Positions 1-11,699 of a stretch of 64,000 bases of DNA are shown one piece after another; position 1 is the stretch's first letter, and each line of letters opens with the position of its first letter. This DNA is from Acheta domesticus. Taxonomy: Eukaryota; Arthropoda; Insecta; Orthoptera; Gryllidae. The notes under the pieces were generated by a model. The model saw nothing but the letters and a program-made list of their open reading frames with translations. It was not told where the DNA came from and did not search any database. Where the stretch lies: assembly GCA_031308135.1 (NCBI GenBank), contig JAHLJT010009436.1, positions 216,128,786 to 216,192,785 on the forward strand, in the 5' to 3' direction. A program made the position numbers and the translations under genes.

Positions 1-250
1 GAGGGCCCCGCGGGAGGCGACGCCCCGAGTGCTCCACGCCGCCCCCGCTGCCCCGGCCCCGGTTGGCCGCCGCCACCGCCGCCGCTGCCAGGGTGGCGCA
101 CTTCACACCCCACGCGCACTCACGCACACATGGCGCGGTGCTCCAGCTCTTCCTCTCCCCACCCTTCCCCTCTCCCCCCTCCTCACGCCATCTCGCTTCT
201 TTCTCTGGCTCTCCGCCTCTCGGACGCCGACGCGCGAGGAGCTCTGAAGC
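1..250. other. GC-rich, CpG-dense block (edge of window)
   Basis: The window opens inside a GC-rich, CpG-dense block of C-rich low-complexity sequence with GCC triplets and a short CGCACAC run. Several short frames are open at once, as expected of C-rich sequence without stops, so no gene is called. The block ends sharply near 250 where AT-rich DNA begins. It may continue upstream of the window. Confidence 0.6.
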
Positions 251-325
251 GCTTTGCCGATTTTAGACGGACGAATAAAACAGCACCGAATTCGAACATT
301 TTCACGCAATACAAATTTTGTTTAA

Positions 326-470
326 GTCGTCCCGATGGCCGAGATCGCTAAGCCAGTAGTGCAAGATTGATCTCAGGCCGTAGGATCGCGGGTTCGAGTC
401 CCGCCTCGGACATGGGTTTGTTTGTGAGTGTTTGTGTTGTACTTACGTGTTCCCATACAGTTTAAAAGTT
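326..470 (+). mobile_element. tRNA-derived SINE, plus strand
   Basis: The head is tRNA-like, with a polymerase III A box at 336-347 (TGGCCGAGATCG) and a perfect B box at 381-391 (GGTTCGAGTCC). The B box lies in a T-arm hairpin, CGGG...CCCG. The 5' GTCCCGA and 3' TCGGACA ends can pair as a degenerate acceptor stem. A GT-rich tail follows to about 470. The D-arm to T-arm spacing and the missing clean anticodon arm argue against a working tRNA. The minus-strand copy near 50.5 kb shares the GATCGCTAAGCC-type segment and the CTCGGACATGG-type junction, so both belong to one family. The ends are approximate and no target duplication was found. Confidence 0.65.
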
Positions 471-1179
471 CGCATTGGTCGCTATATGACCAAAATGTTG
501 AAAAGCGACCTAACAAATCTGTTAAGGATTCGTTGAACTATATTATACGACACACTTTCCACTGGATAAACAGTACGCAAGAATGAGGAAATCTTAAAAA
601 CGAAGCTGATTTATGATGCGTGAAAATGTTCTTATTAATTTGCGTGTAATTTCAGAACATGATTGCCGAGATTGTGTCATAATTGATTTGATAACATGCA
701 GTGTTTCGAAAGGTCAAAGGGATCATACTATAATTTCCCCCTGCATATCCATCAGTATCAAATAATCAATATCAAATTTACTAAACGCCACCAACGCATC
801 ATGAAACACACTTTGCTATTTATGATTTTCAATCTAGATAATAAATATCTTTTTAAAAAAAGGGAAGAAAAGATTCACATATTACGGAAAATGTACATTC
901 TTACGTCAAACAACTTTCAAAAAGTATGATCTATGATGCCTTTATCAAAATAAATAAAAAAGAAATATACGAAATATACAATCTGATATCCGTTTTGCAC
1001 TGTTTTTTTTTAAGAAATCTCATGCAAACGTAAACCTCTGTTGTATTAAAAAGACGATCCTAAAAATTGAAATCGGCACATTTTCTAGATTGGTCATTTC
1101 TTCATGTAGTTCGTATGATTTGCTTGGTGATAAACTCACCAAATACTTAATTAATTTTGCCCGACTACCAACGAAATGA
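471..1179. other. AT-rich intergenic stretch, no gene seen
   Basis: The DNA is AT-rich with short A and T runs. The open frame at 696-929 is Lys/Ile/Phe/Asn-rich as expected by chance and matches no family I recognise. No RNA gene or repeat is evident. Confidence 0.6.
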
Positions 1180-1590
1180 ACCTTGAGCGTGGGCCTGCGC
1201 CGGGCGGTGCTTTGAGGGCTGGTCCACTTGGCGCCTGGCACCACCACGACCGTCGTCGTCGCCGCCACCGACGCCACCGGCCGATATCGGTTATCCCTTA
1301 CGGCGCAATATCGGTTTAAAGATCGATTTCGGGTGGCCGCATGAGGGCGGGGCGCGGCGGGGCGGGGGACCCCGAGGGCGAACGGCGTCTCGCGACCGTG
1401 AAGCTCCCGCCCCCGACGAGATAATACGCCGTCTTGGGGGTCGGCAGGTGGGATCGAAAAAGATGCTTACCCGGGGGCGGATCCCTTCGCTCCGCGGCGC
1501 GAGCGCGTGCGTGTGTGTCGTGACGGCACGCAAATGGAGGCCAGCAGCCATCGATCGATGAGGCAGGGCTTTGGGAGGACTCGCGCACAA
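1180..1590. other. CpG-rich block
   Basis: The block is GC-rich with many CG dinucleotides, interrupted at 1290-1325 by a short mixed segment in which a TATCGGTT motif occurs twice. The overlapping minus-strand frames are Arg/Pro/Ala-rich shadows of composition. It could be an unmethylated CpG island or promoter, but no TATA box or initiator context supports a gene. Confidence 0.5.
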
Positions 1591-1839
1591 AGTGAATAAT
1601 CAATTCGTTAATTAAGGCGCTGATGAACCTATCCCGCCATTGGATCTCCAACGACGCAAAACAGGTAACACGAGCTCCGGCGCCACACGAGTTCCGAAAC
1701 CGTGCGTCATAAATACCAGGCGGGTGAAAGATCTCAAGGATTCATTAATTACGTTTGCTCGTGATCAAATGGAGCGAGCCGTGAGTGTGGATGCAGGCTC
1801 CCGGAAACGATCCACCGGATAATCCAGCGCAACACGTAG

Positions 1840-2440
1840 CGGCCCTGGCGGACCCGGTCACTGCACTCTGATTCGTTCGAAAACAAACAGATACCTCCAA
1901 TCCGCTGAGCTCTCCGGGGAGGCGCCCTGGATACGGCACGGCCGAGCGAGGGCGACGCGAGGCGGGAGGGGTGTGGCGTGGCGTGGCGGAGTGTGGCGGG
2001 GCGAGGCAAGGTGGCGGGCGATCGAAGCCGTGCGGGGGCGAGGGCGAGCCGCTGGCCGGCACGATCCGAGGCGGACGCGGAGGCGGGGAGAGGCCGGCCC
2101 GCAATCCGGGAGTGGGCGGGGCGGGGCGGAGAGAGAGAGGGTGGAGGAGGAGGGGGAGGGGGAAGGAGAAAGGGGCGGACGCGGCGTGCGAGTTACGGCC
2201 TCGTCGTGGAACTGCAGCGGCGGCGGCGGCGGCGGGTGGTAGCAGGCCTCCATTAACCCCGTCCAACCAGCCCCTTGGCCGGCCCCCGAGCGCCGTCGCC
2301 GCCGACGTGTTCCAACCGCCCTGGCAACTCTATTGTCGGAGTCGGCGGCGGCGTTGTTGCCGATCTGCGGGTTACAAACCCCGACTCGTCGTTTCCTCGC
2401 AACTCTCCTCTACAACGGTCTGAAATCACCCTTTACATTT
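1840..2440. other. CpG-rich block with G-rich plus strand
   Basis: Between about 1920 and 2250 the plus strand is G-rich (GTGGCGTGGCGGAG-type quasi-repeats, GGGGCGGGGCGG, GAGGGGGAGGGGG) and ends in a short GGC triplet run near 2215-2235. All six frames are open for 60-170 codons, which marks low complexity rather than coding. Several four-tract G runs could form G-quadruplexes. Confidence 0.55.
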
Positions 2441-4600
2441 TTAACATGCCTCAGTTGCCTTGTTCCTTGCGTTCTGTGCGCGTGATGGGCAAATATTTAA
2501 AGCACTATTTCACTAATACAGTCGATTCTATATCATACAACATTCAAACTTTACATTGTTAGTTTTCTTCACTACCGGATTATTCTCTCATTTAAGAGTA
2601 ATTTACTTGGATAATTACGGTTTTTTTAATTACAGTCTTAAGTGCCATGTATTATAAATCATTATTAAATTAAAGTAGTGCATAACTCTGAGTCTAGGGT
2701 GATCAAATAAAATTACCTTATGAAGCCTTTGTAGAAACGTGAATATTTCAGTTTCTTGACCATCACTTACAATTTGGGCATTGCCCTGTCTCCTTTGTAA
2801 CCCAGTGAAATCTCTAATCCACTCTATACCGAAGGGCAAGCAAATGTATAATCGGCTTGGTTTCTAGATGAAGTCCATTATTTTTTGCTACTAAGGTATT
2901 ATTTTCTATTTATATTTGCATAACAAATGAAATAACATACCAAAATACAATACTAATAAGCCTTCCTATCAAGAAAGATTGACATTCAAAGTTTTTTACT
3001 ATTATTTGCTACTGATGTGAATTGTTGTGTGATGATGTGACTCATGATGAGTTGTCATGAATGCTATGATCTACAGATTTTCAATATTAGTTCAAATGAA
3101 ATAGACTTATCACAAGCAAGTGAGGCGTGTAAGTCAATTGAGCGAGTTGTTTTGGGGTTTAGAATTGTCTCAAAGACTAATTTTCAATTATAATTCTGAA
3201 AATTACAATAATTATTTATAATTCTTTCATTTTATTTGCCTCTTTGTATAAATTCAGTATATTTATTGATTATTTCAGATTATTTTTGTTCATTTTCATT
3301 TTTAAAATAAAATAATACTGTTCTTCCTCAGTCCAACAGGAAGCGTAGGTGAAAGCCGCGACATAGTTTGTAATGAAATATAGTTTAATTAAGCAGCTCA
3401 CATATTTGGCCCGCTCGAGTAAATGTTACCAACCGATAATAATTTAAAATTAAAAACCAAAATCCATATTTGCAACTAAGTACAATACCAATATTACGTA
3501 TTATTTAATGAATGATCACATGTTTTATTATGTAAATACATAAGTTACAATCTTCTGTATTTTAAATAATGTATTTTACCTGCAATAGCTCTGAATATCA
3601 ATATAATTTTATAGTTTTCTTAGAAAACGTCCTGTTTGTAATTTCACGGTTAATAAATATACAATTTTGACATCTCATCTTTCAACTGTTCCAGGTGGAA
3701 AATGTTTTCACGTTTTATTTGTGTAATTCTAGTTATTCCATGATGGAAAATACTGATTTCATTGAATTAATTAGCCAAAAAATGTTATGACTCCTGTGTA
3801 ACACATTCATTTGGGCTTTGAAATGATTGGACATTTTTTTGCATAAATTATTGTAATGACTCATCAGATTGAATTAAACAAAACGGGTGGTTTTTATAAC
3901 ATAAAACATCAATGTTTATTAAATTTGTCGCGTGGCGACACAGCCGGCGGGTGGGCGAACACCCAGGTCAATCACCCACTGACTGCCGTAGCGTATACAA
4001 ACGGGCATCTGCAACTTCCATATTCTCACGTGCAGTGTGAGTACGTATGAGTGAATGAATAATGTTGTAAATATACCTTAAGAATGAATGAGAGTGTGCA
4101 TGATTACAAAAGAAAAGAAGAAAGATGAACATTACAGAGAACTTTTAAATTGAATATAAAAGAAGAAAGTTTATTAAACTAAGCCCCGCCCAAAGTCGCA
4201 TTGTAAATAGTTTTAATTTAGATACAAGTTAGTGTACTTAAGATAGACCCTTCTCCCGCTGCACAAGCAAAATCAGCTGCAGCATAGTTGTATGTGTCCT
4301 TTGAATAAATTCCCGCCTCTCCAGGGTAACTGGAGGAGGGGGGAAATTAAAAAAACGTCCACATTCTCTAGTGAGGCACCTTCCGTCGTCGCTCGATCGC
4401 CACGCCGACTCTCTCCCTCCAATTCACGCTGCTTCGGAAGTGCAAGTAACAACAAATAGGTCCAGTCTAAGTACTGTCTGAATTAAGCTTTCTCTCCTAC
4501 CATAAGTTGGCATAAGATGTCCCTCTCCAACAACTCGCAACAAACTTTTTTGTCCTAATTATCCAAATTATCCCACGCCTCTCAACATTCACGACCGAAT
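2441..4600. other. AT-rich intergenic stretch
   Basis: About 2.1 kb of AT-rich DNA, broken by a short GC-rich patch near 3935-3990. Apart from the exon candidate at 2717-2863 I see no coding signal, RNA gene or ordered repeat. Confidence 0.5.
2717..2863 (-). CDS. Weak candidate internal exon, unknown product
   Basis: On the minus strand a 147-bp segment is open for exactly 49 codons. It is preceded by an AG acceptor dinucleotide (CTAG) and followed by a GTAATT donor, so it would be a phase 0-0 exon. The translation is mixed in composition (starts KPSRLYICLPFG, contains EWIRDFTGLQ, ends FLQRLHK), unlike the Lys/Asn/Ile-rich chance frames around it. There is also an internal GTAAGT donor. The polypyrimidine tract is poor, no neighbouring exon is visible, and I recognise no family. 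Chance remains the more likely explanation. Confidence 0.18.
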
Positions 4601-5330
4601 CTACGCGACTAATCTTCCGGTCTACAACTACTATCGTCCTTCGACTTCCCCCACTGTGGTCAATACGTCAATCTCACCCACTCTCTCATATGTTAGCGCA
4701 TCCTTCACGCCTCCAGCCCGCCCCGCCACACTCAAGACACACCCTCTTTCCCCCTGCCCCATCTCGCTCCGTTTCGTTGGGTCCCGGCCCGTCCCAAACC
4801 TAAGCCAACCCAATCAGTTCCGTCAACGTCCACGGGCCACGGTCCGTCCCATCGCGCCCCGCTCCAACACGCTCTACCCTGTTCTACTCCGTCCACCTCA
4901 CCCTGTCCGGTCCCATCTCGCTCCCTCCCACCGCGACCAACCCCGCCAACGAGGCGCCGTCTCCCGCACCTCCGGCCTACTTTCCGCGCGCCCGCGTCTT
5001 CCCGTCTCAATTTTCCGCCGCTAATTCCCACGCGCGCTGACGAACGGCGCAGCGGCCGGCGGATGCCGCGCACGTCCGCCCCTGCCCCCCGCCCACGCGC
5101 CCGCTTCCACCCCCACCCCCGTCCCCAACCCCCGCCTCCGGCCCGATAACTCGCCGCTTTACGGCCTCCGGGCGCGACCCACCCCCGCCCCCGAGCGCGC
5201 CGCTGGGCTCCCCGCCCACCATGCGGATTTATGCGGGTTGTGATTGCAATCCTAACTGGTTCCGCGTTGGAAGAGGGCGGGGAGAGGAGCGGGGGGCGAT
5301 TCGGAGCTCCCTTCCTGCACCCACTTGGCT
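4600..5330. other. GC-rich block, C-rich plus strand
   Basis: The plus strand is C-rich and G-poor from about 4600 to 5010, with degenerate pentamer-like phrases such as CGCCCCGCTCC and CGTCCCATC. It becomes CpG-dense with runs of CCCCC to 5220, then turns G-rich (GGGCGGGGAGAGG). Opposing open frames overlap throughout, so no gene is called. The degenerate phrases resemble decayed forms of the pentamer repeats at 29.6, 36.4 and 59 kb. Confidence 0.5.
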
Positions 5331-5560
5331 TTCTCCAGGGGTGAGATATTCCGCGCGATGGCGGGGAATCTCGTTAAAGGTTCATCGCTCTCGGGAACCG
5401 GGTAATAATATTCGCAATAAATATCGCGGTAATTGCATTAATAGGCGGTGGAGAAGTATTCATTATAACGATTATTGCGCTAATAATAATCATAATGATC
5501 GATAAAGAGAACGCATTAAATTCTCGGTTGAGTTCTCGTCGTTTCAATTGACGATCAAAC
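5330..5560. promoter_or_regulatory. Candidate cis-regulatory segment
   Basis: This segment is neither AT-simple nor GC-simple. It carries many homeodomain-type TAAT cores, a GCAATAAATA Cad/Hox-like site and GATCGATAAAG near 5495-5505. Such mixed composition with clustered TAAT motifs is typical of insect developmental enhancers, but I cannot test conservation from this sequence. The assignment is inference only. Confidence 0.2.
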
Positions 5561-6890
5561 GTCGCCGGTCAGTAAGCATTGAACCTGAGAAACGTGTTTG
5601 TAATAATAAAAGTAAACGATGATATTTTCATACCCGAAGGCTTCAATTTGAAGTTCAGAACGCCAATGGTTTTTAAATTTACTTTTTCATTTTGTATTCA
5701 TACTTCTGATTTACTTGACGAAGGAGATGAAGTAAATTGAATCACAAGTATTTGATTTTTAGTGCAGAGTTCGTTGTTAAAGTAAATATAAAACCTTACA
5801 GCTGCACAACATTTTTTCTAATGAAATGTATGCTGGCATGAAGTCATGAAGTAAACACTTTGATTTCTGTGCTATTTGAAACATGTAATGCTCGTGTATT
5901 ATGTAATACTCGCATAATATAGATATATACAATACGATCTTTTTAAAGAAAAATATTATTTAAAAGAATCTCGTTGTGTATTGTTTAAATAATATTCAAT
6001 GTGCGGAAAGAAACATCAAAGCAACATGCTCAATGGACAAGATGTACTACGTTGTTTTACGATATAATTAATAACTTAATAATGGAGAATAAAATGTTTT
6101 AATTGTAACTGTGAGTAAATTTAATACATATCTGTAATCTACAGTTTCGTTACGAAAATGGCATCAAAATAAATATTTATATATTTCGAAGTATAGTTTA
6201 AACATTAAACATGCCCTTAATGAAAATCGAAATAAATTTATTCCTTACTACTGTCATTCTTAATTAAACTAGTGTTGCTTCAACTAAACATTTTCTATCT
6301 AACTTTCACAATTATCAAAATGCACAGTTTAACGAAAATCAGTCCAGATCCATTTTTAAGCGTACTTTGATCTACATTAGAAAAAATAAAGAATAAGTTT
6401 CAGACAGTTTTGAGAAAACCTTGAACATTTCATCGAGTCTACATGTACCACCAAAAATTGAAACATACGTTTCATATGCAAGGGGCCGCGCCATCAGCCA
6501 AATCGACTGGGGAATATCAATATTGGGGAAATCTTGCCTTCGGTTTAGCTGCGAGGATTGTAGATTATGCACAAACGAACAGACAGACGATTTGCGGTAA
6601 ACCAGTTATTCTGTGTGGAAAAATAAATATCCACAAAACATGGATTCAACATAACACATGTCAAAGAACGTTATTTAACACATATTGGAACAAGAATTAT
6701 GCACTTTTTCGATGTAAGGGAGGACGAAACGAGTTTTTCTGTGGAATGGTCTGTAGTTTTTGTTGCAGCATTATAGTACTTTCTACACTATGTAGTCATT
6801 GGCATCAGAAGAAAAGGCATTTGAAACGTCGTTTACTCATGAATGTACTAAAGTAAGCCGCAGTTGTATCCTGACTGAGCACAACTTCCC
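5560..6890. other. AT-rich stretch with one unsupported ORF
   Basis: AT-rich DNA. A 137-codon plus-strand frame at 6443-6856 has a hydrophobic, Cys-rich stretch near its C-terminus (about residues 98-115). It has no recognisable domain, no evident splice or promoter context and no family resemblance, so it is not called as a gene. Confidence 0.5.
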
Positions 6891-7184
6891 CGTTTAAGTT
6901 GCTTCAGGATCCACTTCGCGGCCGCGCCTCAGAATGTAACACTTCGTCGCCAACTTTTCGCCGCCCACTTGTTCCCGCATGGACCTCAAAGTTCCCAACT
7001 AACCCGAGTTGCCGAAAGACGTTCCAAAGCGAGTTTTAGCCCGCACGCAAATATTTAATGCCGCTCTGCTCTCGGCAAAGAACGATCTAATGGACAGCAG
7101 CTGTCTGTTTCCCCGATAAACGGTCGACCGCTCCACGGAGCAACGCAGAGCGTTGGACACCACTTCGCTTCGCTGCTCGAAGGC

Positions 7185-7540
7185 GGCGCCGGTGGTGGTG
7201 GCGGCGGTGGCGGCGGCGGTAGCGATGAAGGAGGTGATGGCAAAGGCGATGGCGAAGGTAATGGTGAAGGCGATGGCGGAGACGATGGCGATGGCGATGG
7301 CGATGGCGGAGGCGATGGCGAAGGCGACGGCGAAGGTAATGGTGAAGGCGATGGCGAAGACGATGGCGATGGCGATGGCGATGGCGGAGGCGATGGCGAA
7401 GGCGACGGCGACGGCGAAGGTGATGGTGGAGGCGATGGCGAAGGCGGTGGCGAAAGCGATGGCGGAGGCGATGACGGAGGCGGAGGCGAAGGCGAAGGCA
7501 AAAACGAAGGCGGCGGCGATGGAAGCGGTGGCGCGTTGAC
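7185..7540. repeat. Hexamer minisatellite (GGCGAT/GGCGAA) with 78-bp higher-order unit
   Basis: The plus strand is built of GGCGAT, GGCGAA and GGCGGA hexamers after a short GGTGGC lead-in. A longer phrase beginning GAAGGTAATGGTGAAGG recurs at 7254 and 7332, giving a 78-bp higher-order period of 13 hexamers. All frames stay open through the array: Ala/Met-rich on plus; Ala/Ile/Phe/Val-rich and Pro/Ser-rich on minus. These frames come from the hexamer and are not genes. Confidence 0.85.
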
Positions 7541-7599
7541 CAGAAGACAAAAACGATCGTGTTTGAGAGGCTGCGCAGCTAGGAATTGCAAACATTTTT

Positions 7600-8280
7600 T
7601 TCAATGTGTATTATTCTTTGAATACCTCAATAAATTGATAACTAACATTTCTGTACATATGTTGCAACAGGTGATCCCGCGACTAAGAATAGCATGGCTT
7701 TCTCCAGTTTTTTTCTCTAAAAACATTGGCATGTTAATGAATATTTTTAACATGTTTTGTAATATGAGACACTAAAACCAGGAATTGAATTTTTTTCCAG
7801 AATCGATATTTTTAAAACAATATATCGATATATTGATATCGAAAATTTGTTGCTATATATTTCAAAAGATTTATTCTAGTAAAAATCTCACTGGTTATTA
7901 ATTAAATGTATTATTATTAATTAAATGTATTATTATTATTATTTAGTCATGATAGGTGAAGTGAAGTAATGCAAATTATCTATTAAAACCACGACTACCA
8001 TGTTACGAAAGAATTGTATGTGATTAAATAATATTAATTCTGATAAAGACAAACTAGTAAACATTTATGAATAAAATACAGAAAGACTGCTATTTGATTG
8101 ATGATTTTAGAATCTAAAGATTTCCTTTATTCACAGAAATTTCCTGACCGACGAGAACATGGATAATTCGTCTCAACATATCATTTATGTTCTTATACTC
8201 ACTCAGGCCAGTACTGCAAAGAATACATTAAGACAGACACAAATAAAATGCTGAATAGTTTCACTGCATTGACCTCTAGA
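7600..8280. other. AT-rich stretch with short simple repeats
   Basis: AT-rich DNA with a TATCGATATATTGATATCGA palindrome-rich patch near 7825-7845 and a 20-bp TTATTAATTAAATGTATTAT-type tandem duplication near 7895-7945. No gene is seen. Confidence 0.55.
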
Positions 8281-8403
8281 TCATACAATCATATTCGGAT
8301 CCTTGATAATGTATTTCAAATAATTTCTCGTTGCAATTTCTTGGTCTTGCGTTGCACCCATGAATCCTTCATTTTGGGGGTTTAGATATCTAATACTGAG
8401 CCA
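8281..8403 (-). pseudogene. Remnant of a non-LTR retrotransposon (LINE) ORF
   Basis: The minus-strand translation over this interval contains NEGFMGATQDQEIATRNY followed by KYIIKDPN. From memory, this resembles a stereotyped segment (T/NEGF..A.QDQVI.TRNY.KYI.KDP) C-terminal to the reverse transcriptase in an abundant class of arthropod LINEs, often annotated as R2-like or type-1 retrotransposable element proteins. In intact copies a Cys/His stretch follows; here the frame stops two or three residues after DPN. No reverse-transcriptase core is found upstream, so this is a short, dead fragment. The clade is not determined. The match is recalled, not computed. Confidence 0.55.
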
Positions 8404-10900
8404 CTTGTGCGACATATCAAAGACGACATTAGGATATGCTACCTCAGCCGGATATACGAGTATATTAATTCGTAAAACAATATTACTATTGTTATACATA
8501 CGGAGTGATTGTTTTGGAGCTTCAACAGTGAACAATAATGATTAATAAAATTCAATTATTGCATTACAAAATCGGAAGTAACAATTGATTTTATCCACGG
8601 TGGAAATGCAACTAAAACACGGTTGCCGTTAATCCGAGGACTTTAATTCAGACGAGGAATCTTTTACATGCACTGCAGACTTGCTCTTACAGTTAATAAC
8701 GTGGCTGCGATGCAGTAATTTGGGGAGACGTCACCTCCCGTACGCTTTTTCCAAGCATTTTTATCTTTGCTTAATTCCGAGTGGCCGCGACCTCCATTGC
8801 GTTTCGGTGTGACACGTCCTAATGGTCGCCTGCAGGGACGACGTGGGACGAGAACATAGCCACGTGCTTGGGAGTTAATCTTTCGAAAACAAAAGAGCTG
8901 CAACCGAGTTAGGCCACCTGCGAATGCACTACTAACGTCGCAGTTGCAACATTTTACCGGTGAACCTGTGCTTTCCACGTTGCAAGGAAACAAAAGAGTC
9001 AACGTCGGTTCATTTTACTTCCGGTGCGAGTATTTATTCGTCGCAGTGTGTATGTAGGTACGGAGAACTCCCAAAACGATAAAAACTGGAATTTTTTTTA
9101 AAAGAGGAAAATAAATCGTTCGATGGAAATTATCTCATTTCCATTCTTTACTTATTTTTTTTCACACACCAACATGTCATAAATATCAAATCACAAAGTT
9201 TCCATAAGAAGTAAACATTTTGTAATATCATTATAGAAACATTTTCTAAGAAATCATCGGTACAAATGAGCTGAAAATGAATTTATTGGGTAGTACACTT
9301 TAATTAAGACTAGTCTTTTTATTGTAGTTGTAATCTCTTGTGGGTAGTTTGATTAAAACAGCATTTACGATGTCATGAAATTAATAAAGAACGTTACATA
9401 TTAAAGTAATACTATTTGCCAGCAAGCAAAGATTTTGAAAATAAATATTCTGATTATTCAAATTGTTTTAAATACGACTTGATTTTTGAAATGTATTCAA
9501 ATGAATTCAGGTAATGTTTTAGTTAATGCATATTCTTAAGGCCTTTTTATCGCACTGATGTGGTATGCAATATTCTACTAAATATCTACAATAAAGGTAA
9601 TTATCCGTTACAAAGCTTTTCTGATTGAATTTGAAATTCTGATAGAATGTCAATATTGTGAAATACAATACAACGGATCAACTAAAATAGTAATGGCAAG
9701 GTGCACCTGGTATCAAAATGGACAAATTAATGTTCTCAGCCTTAACCGCAATTCACATTCAAAACTCATCGTAAGAAACTTCATAGTAAGAAGAATCATG
9801 GAAAGAAGCAAGTATTTAAAACGCGCTAATTAATTAAACTTGGCTGTTGTAACCTGTCCTAAAACTCTGAACTGTTTGTGTACACTTCCGTACTGATGTT
9901 CTCTATTAAGAGAATTCTAGAAACAAGAGCTGCTCCAGGTAACTTCTAAATTGGGTGCGAGTTAACGAGAACTTTAATGAGACAGCTGTACCATCGCCTT
10001 TTTGTAACGAGGCACGGCTCTCTTCCATGGAATTTCTACAGTTAGAAAGCAAGGACAAAGCAAAGTATGTACAAGTACAAATGTTGCAGAAGCTGCATTA
10101 CCTACAAAGGGCAAGGTTTTCGAGTAATTAATATAAATAGTTCACAAGAATAATTGTCATAAATATGTAAATTTAAATATGTGTTACTATTATCACATTT
10201 TGCTCTGAAACCTGTATTGATTTTACTGGAAATATTTCAATATCAAGGAGTGAAAATAAATGTAAGGGACATACTTTTAAGACTATTGCATTCAATAAAG
10301 ATTCTGAATCGACTCACATTTCATACGAATATAATATGTAATGAACATATACATTTTCAAGATATTAAGTAAACATTTAAAAGAAGTGGTCTATTTGATA
10401 TCATTTGAGTTGGGTTGTAAATAAATTTGTCGTTCATTAAGAATGCTCTTATGACTAAAACTGGGAACTACTATGAAATTGTATCTTTTTGTTCATGATT
10501 ATATTTAGCTTAAAATGTTTTTATAGCTACAAACTTTCAGTGAATTTACTGGGTTCAAACCTGTAAAAGAACAAAAATAGCCCCTCAAAAATTACATCAG
10601 GTAATGTGGAAAGATCTTTTTTGAAATACAAGACAAACTCGTATGTTAGGAGACGTTTCCTAAAAACGCAAAAACCCCACCCTAATTTTTATATAATACC
10701 CTATGCTCTTCATGAAAAATTAAATGCACTGAAACCTTTCACACACTTTCCAGCTTTCCAACGCAAAAACATAATTGTAAAGGCATCATCTCAAAATAAA
10801 TCAATTATGGTCAGAGATTGAAATAGTGATCATCGACAAAATAGTACAACGAAACTACCGTATCTATTCGCACATGAAGTCATTCAAGTCTCTCTCGCAT
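8404..10900. other. AT-rich stretch, no gene seen
   Basis: Mostly AT-rich DNA with a mixed-composition patch at about 8620-9010. The LINE fragment may extend into 8404-8535, where the minus frame stays open, but I see no recognisable motif there. Frames at 8664-9002 and 10606-10821 lack any family resemblance. Confidence 0.5.
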
Positions 10901-11380
10901 GTCTACAGACCTCATAGCCTTAACAGTCAAGAGGCGCGAACCCCGAACAAAAGGTTCCGCAAACACAACCCCAAACCCGAAAGTGCCAGGTCGAGAGCGA
11001 AAGCTCAAACGGCGACAACAGCGGCCGAGGTAGTACGAGAAAGAGGATACGAAGGCCGCGAGGGGAGTGGCTCTGCCGAACGCGGGTCGCGCACAATAGG
11101 AATTTGCATGCTCCCCGGAACACAATGGGGGGGGGGGGTCCGCACTTACCTTCCGGAGCAGCCCCTCCAGGCGGCGAAAGCTAGCGCTCGCAGCGGCACC
11201 CACCTGAAACGGAAGCAGAGGGCGTTAGGTGGCTGTCATAGGCTCCCGGGGGGTGGGAGGGAGAGGTGGCGGAGGAGAAAAAGGTGCTGTGTCTCTCAAT
11301 CCCACCTCAACAGAAATGCTCGACGTCGCGCCTGGGGACTTCATTTAGTTGATGCATTCATACAAAACAAAACAAAAAAA
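10900..11380. other. Moderately GC-rich block with poly-G tract
   Basis: A mixed to GC-rich segment that includes a 10-base G run near 11126-11135 and ends in an A-rich run near 11365-11383. A 188-codon plus frame spans it and has counterparts on the minus strand. No domain is recognised. Confidence 0.45.
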
Positions 11381-11699
11381 AAAAAACACTAGCGTAAGAC
11401 AATAGTCAACTCCACATGCTACCATGAGCAAGTATTTATTCCGGCTTGAACCACAAAGTTTCCACCACTCTTTGATGAGTCGACGGATCCAATTTAAGAG
11501 TGGTTCAGTACTGATTTTTTGTGATTTCCATTATGTGACACCCAATCGTGAATTCCAATCCTTTAGACATATTCAGACATTCAAAGTTAAGATGTTTACA
11601 AGTTTATGACTGCCATTGTTCTCCAATACTAAAAAAAACCCACACGCAAACGTGCTGAGTGGAAATCCGAATGAAGCAAACCAGAGAGTCTTTTCATCC

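Noticed and set aside
330..412. Functional tRNA gene
   Set aside because: A and B boxes are present, but the anticodon arm is not recognisable, the acceptor stem is degenerate, and a diverged relative with the same 3' junction exists at 50.4 kb, so it is a SINE head.
6443..6856. 137-codon plus ORF with a hydrophobic Cys-rich stretch
   Set aside because: No domain, no promoter or splice context and no family resemblance; chance frames of this size are expected in 64 kb.
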